Below, one piece after another: positions 1 through 15,900 of a stretch of 64,000 bases of DNA (its first letter is position 1; each line of letters begins with the position of its first letter). Where the stretch lies: the NCBI GenBank assembly GCA_016647705.1, contig CM028334.1:682001-746000 (forward strand), given 5' to 3'. The notes below the pieces were generated by a model, which was given only the letters and a program-made list of their open reading frames with translations, was not told the origin of the DNA and searched no databases. This DNA is from Eucommia ulmoides. Its lineage: Eukaryota; Streptophyta; Magnoliopsida; Garryales; Eucommiaceae. Both the position numbers and the translations under genes were made by a program.

Positions 1-799
1 CTTATGTCTTGAACGGGATTTTTTAAAAATTAAGTCTATTATTTGAAATTAATGGTCAATTATTCTTAAAATTAAATTATAATTTTTTTAAAAAAAAAAT
101 TATTTTAAAAATTCATATTTATTTTTAAAATGTATTTATATTTTATAATAAATAAAATAAGAAAAAATAGCATTGACATTAGCTGTATATTGCAATAAAG
201 GGACAGCAGGCAACACATGGTCAATCATGGTATTGCATGATTCTGTTAAAACGTGTGAGCCACGCAATCACCGCTATTTCATCTCCACACGTCTTCTTAA
301 ACAAAAAATAAAATAAAACATTTTATTTATTTATTTCATCCAAAAATCATCAATTTCATGCCTTTTTTTCTCGAAAAATCCCACCGACACAAACACATTT
401 AATTTAAGAGATAATTAATTATTAATCTTAAATAACGGTAGCAAGAGTGCAAAGCATGTATCCGGTCTTAATTTTTATTTTTTTTAATATACAGATTAAA
501 ACATAAGTTATAATTATAAATAAAAAAAAAAATTAAAATTAAAATGAAAGCCTTGGCACATAAATATCTTTAATTTAATTAATTAAAATAAATAAATATC
601 CAAAAAATATTATTTAATAATTAAAAAAATCCACACCCTAACAATATAAATTGTGTATCCAGCAATTTCCTGTATTTATACAAACATAATTAATAAAAAA
701 TAAAAAAGGAAAAAAATTATATAAAAAACACAACCCAATTTTTGAAAAAAATAAAATAAAATAAAAACCAAAGGGTCCGAACCTTTCCTATTGTCGGGT
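1..799. other. AT-rich intergenic stretch
   Basis: Strongly AT-rich spacer downstream of the NHL gene, which reads leftward into it. Short poly-A and poly-T runs and TAA-rich simple sequence are present. No open frame of coding character and no clear repeat boundary was seen. The part next to 800 should hold the 3' UTR and poly-A signals of the NHL gene. Confidence 0.6.
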
Positions 800-1576
800 T
801 CAAATAGACCATTTCCAGATCTTGACCCGAACGTCGACCTTGCATCTGGCATGTGACGTCGACGCGGTCGTCGCCGATCTTCCGGTGGGCGGAGTCGCTC
901 TGATCCCGTCGCAGCTGACTTTGATTCGAATCTTCTCACTCTTCAAGCTACCCACTTTCACTCTCACTTTCGTCTCTAACTGGATCAGCAGCGGTAAGCT
1001 CCTCCTGTTCCTCAGATCAGACCTCAATCTGGTAATTGCCGTACTGTCGGCAGTGCTCTCGCCGGAGTTCGAAACAACCGCCCGCAGCGTCGTCGTGTTC
1101 CGGGTCCCGTGGACAAATCCCGGAATCGACCCGTCCCCGACGTCGACCCCATTGGAAGTTATTGAAATGGAGACTGGATCGTAGAAGAAGACGATCTTCT
1201 TGTTGGGGTTTCGAGCGGAGACCGTGAAGTTGAATCTGGAATTGATGTGGGACGACGAGGTGAGATTGAACTGCGGTATTTGGAGGGAGGTGACAGTGAA
1301 GGAAGGGCGTTGGGGACGGTAGAGGAGCCAGAAAACAACGCCGGCGATGGCGGCGAGAAGGATGATTACCAGTACAACCAGAGTGGTCCACAGGCAGCAG
1401 CGGCAGCAGCAGCTACGGCGACGGCGGTGGCGTGGAGGTTGGGGACGGTACATGGGGCGGTTGGTGTTGTATTGCTGGGCCTTGTTGGCCGGGAGAGATG
1501 GGTTTCCGCCGCCGTTGGCTGTGATATTGCCAGTGGCGGCGGGAGGTTTGGTAGCAGGGTAAACTCTGTCTGCCAT
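800..1576 (-). CDS. NDR1/HIN1-like (NHL, LEA-2 family) membrane protein
   Basis: Intronless gene for a 258-residue protein. The ATG at 1576 (protein begins MADRVYP) is chosen because the frame opens upstream only through a non-ATG codon. Residues 1-50 are Pro/Gly/Asn-rich. A basic and cysteine-rich patch (RRRRSCCCRCC, about 51-61) precedes one membrane helix at about 64-86. A LEA-2 type domain follows, with the family motif NPNKKIVFFYD at about 123-133. Possible N-glycosylation sites are NLT (104), NFT (116) and NTT (160). These features match plant NHL proteins, closest from memory to the NHL6 group, which act at the plasma membrane in pathogen and abiotic stress responses; that role is family knowledge. 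The coding region is GC-richer than its surroundings. The leader (about 1620-1730) is full of GA/CT repeats. Confidence 0.9.
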   Translation of the reverse strand: MADRVYPATKPPAATGNITANGGGNPSLPANKAQQYNTNRPMYRPQPPRHRRRRSCCCRCCLWTTLVVLVIILLAAIAGVVFWLLYRPQRPSFTVTSLQIPQFNLTSSSHINSRFNFTVSARNPNKKIVFFYDPVSISITSNGVDVGDGSIPGFVHGTRNTTTLRAVVSNSGESTADSTAITRLRSDLRNRRSLPLLIQLETKVRVKVGSLKSEKIRIKVSCDGIRATPPTGRSATTASTSHARCKVDVRVKIWKWSI

Positions 1577-1975
1577 AGTGATCAACCCTTGGCTTTCTCT
1601 CTCTGCAACTAATGACCCCTACAGAGAGAAAGAGAAGGTGAAATAGCTTGAAGAGAGAGAGATCTGCGGCGAGAGATTGCCGGAGGAGAGAGAAGATGAA
1701 ACAGCTTGAAGAGAGAGAGAGACAGCAACTTCACAACCGAAGTTAGTGTGATCTGGAATCATATACCAAATTTACGAAATTTGATAATATCAACAACATC
1801 CCCCCATTATATAGAAAATATCACAAACACCCCCTATATTATTTTTATTTGAATATTTAGCTCGACGTGGCGGCTCGAGGTGGAGATTATTGATGGTAGA
1901 CGGCGGTGGGCCACCATAAGGTTAAACCAAAGAGTGATATGGAAAGAATTAAATATGGTTATATATATACAAGTA

Positions 1976-2813
1976 GGGATGACAACAGTATGATTTTGGG
2001 TCGGTTTTACTAGAAATCAAAATCCAAACCATTAACTATATACTAAACCCAAATTCAAAATTAGAATCGTCCAATTTTTTTAAAATCGAACCGTTTAATT
2101 GTATGCAAAATCAAAATTAAAACTGGGAAATCACGAAATCGTTAAAATTTTTTAATTTTATATAAAATCAAAATCAAGACTACCGCAAACTGTTCTTTAT
2201 ATATATAAAAATAAAATATAACTAAAATATCCGAAGAAATTATGAAAATCCTAAAATTTATGAAGTCTTGTAACAATAATTTTTTCCCACGTGAAATGAT
2301 TCTTAGAAAGTTGTTTTTTGAATCTTGAGACCTCTCAAAAAGTCTTCCTATATATAATAAAAATATATTTAAAATACCGGTTACATAATGGTTACGCGAT
2401 TACTGTCTCAAAACGAAAATCGCTTCGCTTTTCAATTCCAAAATCAAAACCATAATCAAAATCACTTAATCGATTTTAAAACCGAATCATTCAATCCCAA
2501 AAATCACATCCCCTAAAAACACCACTTTATGGAGTCTTGTAACAATAATTTTTTTTCACATGAGATGATACTTAGAAAGTTGCTTTTATAATCTTGAGAC
2601 CTCTAAAAAAGTCTCCCTATATATAATAAAAATATATTTAAAATATCGGTTACGCGGTAATTAAACGATTACTGTCTCAAAACCAAAATCGCTTCGCTTT
2701 TCAATTTCAAAATCAAAATCGTAATCAAAATCACTTAATCGATTTTAAAACCGAATCATTCAATTCAATTTGATTCAGTTATCCGTCGATTCGGGTTAAA
2801 TTTTCATCCTTAG
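1976..2813. repeat. Degenerate TIR element with internal 269-bp tandem duplication
   Basis: The block is bounded by GGGATGACAA on the left and an inverted, imperfect counterpart (ATTTTCATCCTTA) on the right. It is full of alternating 'AAAATCAAAACC' and 'CGGTTTTAAAACCG' words. A segment at 2261-2497 recurs at 2530-2765 with a period of about 269 bp. A second block of the same kind lies at 18163-18655. It looks like an old non-autonomous DNA transposon; the superfamily is not clear to me. Confidence 0.45.
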
Positions 2814-2814
2814 A

Positions 2815-4342
2815 TACGAGACAATAGAATACATCGTTCAAATAGACACTCGTCAATCTTATCAATTTTTCACAGTTTATTAATATATAACATTTTCTAA
2901 AAATTAGGGGGTATTGGTGTAATTAGACTTTAGGAAATTAAAAAAAAAAAAAAAAAAGTATTCTTTAAAGAATTGATTGACAGCCAAACACAACTTTCCA
3001 AATTCCAATTATGTGAGTAGGGCTATAATTCAATGCGACGGTCTGAAAGTGCTCCTTAACCACGTGTGATAGCGATTCCATCGTAATTAACGGGTGATGA
3101 TGACCTACTTTTTAATCTTATGATCCAACGGCTGTGGTTGTCCAATGGGTGGCGGTGGAGAAGGAGGAGATCGAAACTCGGTTATAGAAGTCAAACATGA
3201 GAGTAAGCCCAATAACATTGGGCTCAAAATTTTTGGGCCTATTTTCAATTTAGTCCCCCAAAAAAAGATATTGAAATTTTGGGCTCTAATTTTTTTTTTT
3301 CCCAAATCATAAATGCAAGCCCATGCCATTATTTTTGTACTTTAAAAAAAGTCTCATAGACAATTACAACTTGTGTTTAAGTTCCGCCTATTAAAAACGC
3401 AGAAGGCTTAATACACGCGCCTACACTTCCACAGTTATATATAACTAATTTATGTGTAAAAATTTGTTAGACGTAATAAATATAACACAAATACATATAA
3501 TTTGTAAGATATAACTAATATTACGCAAATACGTATAATTAATATTAAACTAATTTGCATGTAAAATATTTGTTAGATTTAACAAATATTACACAAATAC
3601 ACGTAATTTGTAACATATAACTAATATTGCACAGATACATATAACTAATATTACACAAGTACATGTAACTAATATTTATATATGATATAATAAATACAAT
3701 ACAAATATATATAATATAGTTATATATGATTTGTAATTATTAAGTTGCTCATTGAATTCTCTCTATATCCCTACGCAATGCTTGATTACATGCGGAACTA
3801 ATACGCAAATAAAAACCAATATGCAGAATTAAATCAAAACTTACGTTCTAAATGGGACTAACGACAGATTACCTCCGCTATTTAGGATTAATCATCAATT
3901 ATCCCTAAAAAATATCGTGACCACAAATTTCGTTATCCACTATTTATCCAACCCGTGTGCGATAATATTTTTTTAGAAACCAAAAATTACTACAGAAAGT
4001 CACTATAATATTTTATTCTCAACATATTGCATTGATTTGTAAATACTACAAATATTTTAGACTTCTAACAAAATTATTGAATATCTCGTTATTGTGAGCT
4101 ACTAGATTGTAAGGACATAAATATTAAAGGGAGTTTGATAACAGTCCACAAATTTAAAATTTGAATTCATGCAGTTTACGAGCTATAATAATTTTCTTGG
4201 ATGTCTAAAGTTATTATACTAAATTTTTTTATGTAAAAAATTACAATAACTTTTTTGATGTACGGTGACTTTTAGAATTTTGACATAATTTTTGAACTTT
4301 CAAAACTAACAGTACCGTGTGGATTGGATGAATAGTTAATAT
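2815..4342. other. AT-rich intergenic stretch
   Basis: Low-complexity spacer. Between about 3430 and 3720 the words 'TATAACTAATATTACACAAATACATATAA' recur irregularly in short pieces, suggesting a decayed short tandem repeat. No gene or clear element end was seen. Confidence 0.4.
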
Positions 4343-5140
4343 GAGTGTTCATTAGCTCGGGGGCCTGCCCAGGCCGTTGGTTTTTTTTTAGGAGTTGAGT
4401 TTGAAGTTTAAGTCCATTAATAAGGTCATGGGCACAACAATTAGGACCGATCGTTTTTAAAGCCGGCCTGGAACCTAACCATTTATATTTAAGGTCGGGT
4501 TGGGCCGGCTCGTCCATCCTATTATTATAAAAAAAATTATACACAAAATAAATAAATTATAACTTATAACACATTCAAACACAAGCTTTGTAACTTAGTG
4601 GTTATCTAGGTGGCGTTTGGTAACCGTTTCTGTTCTCATTCCAACAGTGGGATAGCAATGGGATGAGAATTTTGTTTTCTTCTTAGGAGTAGAATTGCGT
4701 TTAGTAACAATAATTTTTTTTTTTTTGTTTTGTTTTGGGAACATAATCGCATTTGGTAATGATTATATCCTAAAACTATTTTTATTTTTTTTGGCCGGAT
4801 GGCGTCTGCCGGATGGTGACCGGTGGGTGGGTGACGGTGGCCGGACGGGCGTTGGCACCAAAAGTTGCCGGACGGCGGTCGACTGGAAGGTGAACAGTGA
4901 CAGTGGTTTTGGAAATAGGATGGGAATAATAAGAAACAATTTTTTTTTTATTTCTCATTTCTTAAGAAAAAAATGGGCACAATTCTCAAATGGGAATAAA
5001 AACAAAAATTACCAAACTCTATTCCCAAACAGAATGAGATGAGAATTTCTAGAATGGAAATGGTTACCAAACGGAGCCCTAATGACCGGACTTGGACAGG
5101 GGACTAGGAGCCGATGTTCAGACCGGGCCATGAACACCTC
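4343..5140. mobile_element. TIR element with GC-rich arms, host of a nested MITE
   Basis: The left end GAGTGTTCATTAGCTCGGGG and right end CGGGCCATGAACACCTC are imperfect inverted repeats. The flanks TTAATAT and TAATACT could be a decayed target duplication. The inner arms carry GGCC/GGGC-rich text. A separate MITE (4609-5079) sits inside and makes up much of the length. Probably an old hAT-like non-autonomous element; the assignment is tentative. Confidence 0.4.
4609..5079 (+). mobile_element. PIF/Harbinger-like MITE, family 'GTTTGGTAACCG', copy 1
   Basis: Terminal inverted repeats GGTGGCGTTTGGTAACCG and GGTTACCAAACGGAGCCC. The flanking trinucleotides are TAG and TAA, one change from the TAA duplication seen at the other two copies. 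Subterminal parts are also inverted (ATTCCCAAACAGAATG and its counterpart). The centre has a GC-rich CCGG/GGTG block that produces chance open frames but no protein. Copies 2 and 3 are at 6500-7008 and 52351-53036. Confidence 0.65.
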
Positions 5141-5415
5141 TAATACTGAATTGCAAAATTTGGGTAACATCTGCTGGCCCATAAACATCTCTAATAGTAA
5201 CTTGTAAAATTTGGAGTGACCAAAAAAAATAATTTTAAATTTATGGATGCTTCGTCAAGAATCCTAAAGAATCAAATTATTATTATTTTTAATTATGAGA
5301 AAAAAAAATAAAAAATCATTAATTTAAGATAAGATCGACATAAAAGTGGGTTACGTCAATTGCTTCTCATCAACTATCACACCACTTTTTGATTAGAGTT
5401 TAAAATATTTTCCTT

Positions 5416-5448
<33 letters not shown>
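5416..5448. repeat. (AT)n microsatellite
   Basis: Uninterrupted AT dinucleotide run in intergenic DNA. Confidence 0.9.
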
Positions 5449-6499
5449 GAGAAAAAAAAAATGCAACTTTATTGAAAATTAATGGAGAAAAACACTGCAC
5501 CGACACAAAATTACAAAATTACAAATGTATTTTTTTTTCCTTTTTTTATGCTAAAATTAGGGAGAAAAAGTCTTGAGGGACCACTATTTTTGGATTAAAA
5601 AAATAAATTAATTATTTTTTATAAAAATTCAACTTTATAAAAAAAAATTAAAAATAAATAAATAAATAGAATTATAAAGTAAAAAAATTAATTTATTTTA
5701 TTATGCAAAGGTGGTGGTATCCATCACAACACCACGTACCATCAAAACCAACAACCAAACAGTCCTCCTGGGTGTGGAACATGGGACCCTCCTCCGACAT
5801 CTATCATGCAATAAAATTTTAAATTATTGTACTTTTCTTTAATTAAAAAAAGCTTTTTCTTTTTATATCCACGAATGTTGATATAAAGCTTGTATCTTCC
5901 AATAGTATTTTTTCGCAAACTCAAATCTTTAATTTTACATAAATTCCTCAACTGCATTAACTCAAATAAGTCCTACTATTTGAATCACAACTTAAAAAAA
6001 AAAAGAAGACTTTATTATCATCCCAAAATGTTTTATATTTTTCATATAATAAATAAGAATAAATTTAAATACAAAATATGCATCAAAGGAATATTATTAT
6101 TAAAGTATTCCAATAATTAAATTTTAAATTTAATTTTAAAAATACCAAGTCGATTTTGAGAAATATAATTTTTAAATTTATTCAAAGAAATAATTAGTGG
6201 TGATGCGAAAAAAAGATCTGAAAACACTAACCGGGTAATAAAAAAAATTAGTAATTATTAGGGCATGGATGTCAAACTCTGCCAACTCTCATATTAAAGA
6301 ATGAGAAAGTAGGTTTTGAAATTCGTGTGGAATAATTTAGTCAAATATTTGTTAGTTAAATACTAAAAAAAAAATTAAAAAATAGTAAAAACTAAAAATT
6401 AAGTTATTTATAAATATAATAAAAAACAAAAATCTAAAAATGAAGGATTACTTACTAAAAACCGCTTTAAAAAAATATTATTAGGATTGGAATTATTAA
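5449..6499. other. AT-rich intergenic stretch
   Basis: Spacer with poly-A/poly-T runs. The segment at about 5870-5960 resembles one at about 20420-20580 (words like ATATCCACGAAT and TCCTCAACT...TTAACTCAA), so a shared decayed dispersed repeat is likely. No gene was seen. Confidence 0.35.
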
Positions 6500-7008
6500 G
6501 ATGGCGTTTGGTAACCGTTTTTGTTTCTATTCCAGCAGTGGGATGAGAATTCTGTTTCCTTTTTTGGGAGTAGAATCACTTTTGAAAACGATAATTTATT
6601 TTTATTTTTTTGGGGACAGAATTGCGTTTGGTAAAATTTTTATCTTAAAACCATTTTTTTTTTTTTGAGATTTTATTTTTTGTTTTGGCCGGACGGCATG
6701 CGGCGGCACCGGCGACGGCTGAAAAGTTGCTGCGGCGGCAGTGGCGATGCCGGAGGTGACCGACGACGGTCGGCGGACGGTAACTAGCAGATGAACAGTG
6801 ACAAATGATTTTTGGAATGAAATGGGAATAATGAGAAACATTTTTTTTTTGTTTCTCATTTCTTAAGAAAAAAGTAAGTACAATTCTCAAATGCAAATGG
6901 AATAGAAACGAGAACAAAAATTACCAAACGCTATTCCCAAACAATATTCCCAAAAATCTGAAAATGGAATGAAAATTTCTGGAATGGAAACGGTTACCAA
7001 ACGGGGCC
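6500..7008 (+). mobile_element. PIF/Harbinger-like MITE, family 'GTTTGGTAACCG', copy 2
   Basis: Ends GATGGCGTTTGGTAACCG and CGGTTACCAAACGGGGCC are flanked on both sides by a perfect TAA duplication (6497-6499 and 7009-7011). It shares the subterminal ATTCC/GGAAT words and the GC-rich centre with copies 1 and 3. Non-coding. Confidence 0.75.
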
Positions 7009-7011
7009 TAA

Positions 7012-8221
7012 ATGAGATGATCGACTAAAATTTCGAAATTCCCATTTAGATCATGTAACATCTCATGTGATCCTAGACAAAACCTTCAGGTCATCAAGTA
7101 GGCTCCTTCATTTTCGTGGGTAGAATTTGCCTCCTGATCATTTGGACCTGTCCATGGGCACTTTCTACTGAGCCAAAATGCAAGGTTCAATGGCTTAGCA
7201 CTTCCTCATTGGCCACACGTTAGAGTACGCTAATTGACTGCCCTCAGGGTCCTAATTCTCCAGGATTAATCTGACCACCCTCCTATAAATAACATGAAAT
7301 ATTTCGGGTATGATGAGAAACTCCACTTAATCAATACCAAACACTCATTTTTCTTCAAACTCTTACTCTTATGCTGGAGAGGCTTTATTGGACATACTCC
7401 TGCCAAACGGATTTTTGTGCAAGTACAAACACAGATCGTAAGAATTTGACTGTTAACCGTTCACTATGCTTGAATCACCGTGTAGAAGACCGCCAATTCA
7501 CCAAATAAAATTTTCTTCTAAACTCTGACTAGACCAACTGCGGTGTTAATCAATTTTTTTATTTTTTAGTTGTTATCCTATTATTTTATTTTACTTTATT
7601 CTCAACCAGTAGGAGATTGTATATAAATATGACAAATTCTAATGATACCACAAAAAACTTTTTCCTATGTATGATAAATCCATGAGGTTTAATTATTACT
7701 ATTTCTCGTTGAATTTCCACTCACCAAACCGAACAAAATTCAAAGATTTCAACTAAAAACAGCCTTAATCATTTCCATGGAAGAAAGAATAATTTTCTCT
7801 CTCTAGAATGGTTTGATACTTGGCTCAGCTGTTGAGTGCACTGTTCTTCTTTTTGGCTTTGATCAACTTTAGGAAAAACACTTTGATCAATCATATACAC
7901 ACTATTCCATTATCACCTCTCAAAGCTCTGTAAAAAAAAAGAGAGCTTACCCACAAGAAAAGAACAAATATTTTGCGGTGTTCTTATTTTGGGACCTAAC
8001 CTTCTTCAAGTCTACTTCTTTCTCATTCATTACTTGATCGATACAATTTGTGGGTCTCTTGTGTTCGGTAGTTCTAAACACTCATGTTCTTGCTCCCTTT
8101 TAAGCTTTCTGCTCTGAACCCCATGTCTTCTTCCCATTGCTCGAATCTCTACTGTTTTCTCTCCATTTTTGCTCCTCACTTGCACGATCTTGGGATTTGA
8201 TCTTCATGTTCTGGGTTGCGG
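7012..8221. other. Intergenic DNA upstream of the ALE2-type kinase
   Basis: Base composition is more balanced between about 7012 and 7520 than in nearby spacers. A TATAAATA box lies at 7284-7291, followed by a pyrimidine-rich stretch. This could be a promoter-like remnant of an old LTR or part of the kinase promoter; I cannot decide. From about 7790 to 8221 the DNA is CT-rich and is the likely 5' UTR of the ALE2-type gene. An ATG at 8205 lies in another frame upstream of the chosen start. Confidence 0.35.
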
Positions 8222-12198
<3,977 letters not shown>

Positions 12199-12221
12199 AA
12201 ATGATGGAAAATTTATTCTAA

Positions 12222-12303
12222 GGTCGTGTTTGGCAGCACAGAATTCAAGCATCGAAATTGAAATTGAAAATTAAATTAATGCATGTAAATCATGAAACCA
12301 AAC
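12222..12303. repeat. Short foldback element in the ALE2 3' region
   Basis: Left end TCGTGTTTGGCAGCACAGAATT and right end CATGAAACCAAACTCAT are imperfect inverted repeats. Related short elements with TGTTTGGTTGCATG ends occur at about 60497-60612 and 62668-62812. It probably lies in the 3' UTR. Confidence 0.4.
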
Positions 12304-12954
12304 TCATATCGGATTGGAATTGAGCTATAATACCTGAACAGAAGTAGTTCTTCTTCTCTTGCAGCATCCAAACAGGCCTAGAAATGCTTTGAATCCTTAA
12401 TATTGTTGTCTGAGACAATGAAAAACAGGGGAAAGAAGTTAGTAATTGAAATAAACTAGTGTTGCATGATGCATGCAGATTATTTGGGAACAAAAATGGT
12501 CATCTGACTTACCTCTAGCATATGAGCTTTTGAGTGCATTGTGTTTCTCTTCCCAAACTGGGAACAGAAACTGCAATACAAGAAGAATAATATCTGTTTC
12601 TGTTCTGCTTCCTGGTTGTTTAAACATTTTCTTCAAAACGAAACAAAAATTGTTCCCAAATTACTGTTTCTGTTCCATGGTAAACATAAGAATTCTCTTC
12701 GAAAATGAGTTCAGGAAATAACAATCAATTTTCTTTGCATTGAAGCAAAAATATCATCAAAGAAAAATAGCGAGAACATCGTCAAATTTTGAATGCGTTC
12801 TGGACACAGTACAGAAATGGATGAACTTTCCATTCTCTAACACCTAATCTCTACAAAATAACTGATTGCGCCATAAGAATTAGAATCACAAAAAAAAAAT
12901 TACAACTTCTTTCACTACCAAACACACAGTCTACTTGTCGATGGTCTTCGTTTT
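12304..12954. other. Convergent spacer between ALE2-type and HOTHEAD-type genes
   Basis: The spacer between the two stop codons should hold both 3' UTRs. At about 12486-12680 there is an inverted pair of words (GGGAACAAAAATG...ATTGTTCCCAAATTACTG and repeated CTGTTTCTGTTCC), another small foldback of the 'AACAGAAAC' type. No gene was seen. Confidence 0.4.
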
Positions 12955-15900
12955 TTATATATCGGCTGCTCTTCCCAATCGCCGCCTCAAAATCTTTACT
13001 CCCATGTACCTGCATACATTCATATGACACGAACCGATTTTTCCATTAAAATTCATTACATTTTTTGAAAAATTAAGTGTTTTTTGCTTGAAAGCCAATT
13101 TTTTTTTTAAAAAAAAATGTTACCAAACGATGCCAAACTTGATCATCTATTCTTACCGGCTAAGCATCATAAGAGTAGCTTGAGGATTAGTCCCAGGCGA
13201 TTCATGGAAAGTTGACCCATCAAGGACCCTTAGACTGTCCGTGCCAAGCACGTTGTAGTCACGGCTAACTACCTTGCCCACTTGGCACCCGCCATGGTAA
13301 TGCCAAATCGTAATCACCGTGTCTTTACAGAATTGCTCTAAAGACTTGGTATCGTTAGTCTGCTTAGGTATGAGATTGACATTAGCCCTTACGCTCATAT
13401 TCAGCAGCCTGTCAAGAGTTTCTTTGTCGCACCGGGTGAAATTCGTGAAGTGTTTCGAGCTCACAATTTGCTTGACGAGGCGGATTCCGTCGACGCATCG
13501 CTGGAGATCAATCGGGTGGCTGAAGTAGTTGAAGGTGACGGCAGGGTTATCGTCGATATTGGTGTTGATGAGGCTGAGTTGTCCTTTTGAGAGGGGTCTA
13601 GCGATCTTTTCGAGGATGAAGCCTCCCTTGAATGCTTCATGGGGAAGTTCCTTTTTGGCTCTTCTGTAGGCTCTAATGGCTTCTTCTGTTCTTTGCTTAG
13701 GAGGAATGGTGGAGAGCTGCCCAATCTGTTCATGACTCAATCAAGAAACATGATCTTCACTTAAAACAAGTTGTTAAGATTACACCAAAAGAACAAATTT
13801 GAAAATGATGAAATTTTAAGATTCAAAATTTTAAAGTCCCATCATTTCTAAATTCCATGAATTTAATAAATTCCTCGTGGATACGAACTCCAAGCGGATT
13901 AACTTACTAACCTCAGCAGACATGATTCCATGATTGCAACGAATACTATCCGTGGACTGCCCAAATCCACTGCTGGCCTCAATGTAGACACCCTTCTTCG
14001 TGATACCGACAGTTTGTATCAACGATTGCTTGACAGGGTGACTGGTAGGGACAAAGACGGTATTAAGTGGATTATCAGACATGCCTTTCCCAACGAATTC
14101 ATTGTGAAGAACCATCGAAATGTTCATTTTCTTAAGGTCTGATTCTGGCCCTATTCCACTCAGAAGTAGCAGCTGAGGGCTTCCAATGGCTCCACAAGAT
14201 ACAATAATCTCACTCCCATGCCTCTTTGAGAGGAATGCCTGGTGGATATTGCCCATTTCATCTTTGAATGTTACTCCAATAGCCTTCGGTTTCTTCCCTG
14301 TATTCAAATTTCGGAAGATACATGTTAACAAGATCGATCAGACAAGACGATTCAGAAATTATTAATTAATAAAGCTTAGATTCTCAACGGAAAGCTTCAG
14401 AACCTAAAACTCAGTTGTGAATTTGCTTGCATATTAAGATTTTACTAAATCCAGTTCAACAATGAACTTCAGTAAACTTAGCGTTTTGGTAACTATAAAC
14501 AAGAGATCGCGATTCATGAAATATAATTCATCGTCACGTACCTCTTTTATCGAAAATAATTTTCTGAGCCCTGGCATGAATCAGAACATCGATCTTCTTA
14601 GGGTTCGCGGACGCGAGGAGTTCTGCGGCAGTGTGGCGGCGACCGAACCGATCGAATATAGTCCCGCCGACCTTGGTTCCGTAGAGGTGATCGTAGGTGA
14701 ATCCGTTGAAAGGAGAGACTCCGACCTCGAGAAGGCTGTCCTTGAACGCCGTCTGCCACGGCGCCAGGTCCGGCCGGTGAACGATTTGCTTCTCGATCCA
14801 TGGGTACGACTCGTTCACCAGCTTAGCATCCCATCCCGCTTTACTGATATCTCTGTAAGAACATTTCAAAAAAATATATATATATATATTTTCCTCATAT
14901 TGACACTTTCATCCCCCCAGAAATAAAATCTACAATTTTAGCCACTTTAGTTTTAGATAGTCAAACTTTTAAAAACATAAAATCTTAGGAAAAAGTACAA
15001 TTTAGACCCTCTAACTATTGACACATTTCTAAGTGGTCCCTCTAAGTTTAAACGTCTCATTTCAAACCCTCTACGTATCATAACGTTTCAAAATGATCCT
15101 TTCGTTAGAAAATCAGTTAAAACTAACGGAATTTAAGGACAAAATGATCTTTTCACGTTTTTAAAATTTTTTAATCATTTTTTTTTTATCCCCTTCTCTC
15201 TCTCTTCCTCCCCTTCTTCTCTCTCTCTCTCTCCTACTACCTCCCTCTTCCTCTTTCCCTCTCTTTGCCACCTCCCTCTCCCTCTTTCTCTCTCCCTGCC
15301 GCCTCCCTCTCCCCTCTCTCCCTCCCACTCGACCCCCCTGCAACAGGGGGTGGCACCCCCTGTTTCAGGGGGTGAAACCACCTCCTGTTGTGGGGGTGAG
15401 TTCACCCCCTGTTGCCGGGGGGGAGGAAGAGGGAGAGGGAAGAAGGGAGAAGGAGGTGGCCGAAGAAAGAGAGAGAAAGGGGAGGAAGAGAGAGAGAGAG
15501 AGAGAAAGATTAAAAAAAATTAATTAAAAATTATTAAAAAATATGAAAAGACCATTTTGCCTCTGAGATTCTGTTAATTTTAACAGAATCTCTAACGGAG
15601 AGATCATTTTGAAACGTTATGATATGTAGAGGGTTTGAAATGAAATGTTTAAATTTAGAGGGATCACTTAAAAATGTGTCAATAATTAGAGGGTCTAAAT
15701 TGTACTTTTTCCTAAAATCTTAATATGACCCACAAACTTTCAATGTCACTTATAAATGGTGCCCAACCAAACCATCAATTTCATTCTATGTTTAGAATGC
15801 ATTAATAATAAATTGACTATATATCTACTTGGCTTACAATTAATGTTCTAAAAATAAAAATAAATTTAACCGATCTGATCGGACAGTAATCATTGATCAG

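Noticed and set aside
822-1612. Plus-strand open frames opposite the NHL gene
   Set aside because: Shadows of the NHL coding region, which has a clear domain match on the minus strand.
15161-15405. Arg/Glu/Gly-rich open frames
   Set aside because: Translation of the CT/GA-rich centre of the Mutator-like MITE.
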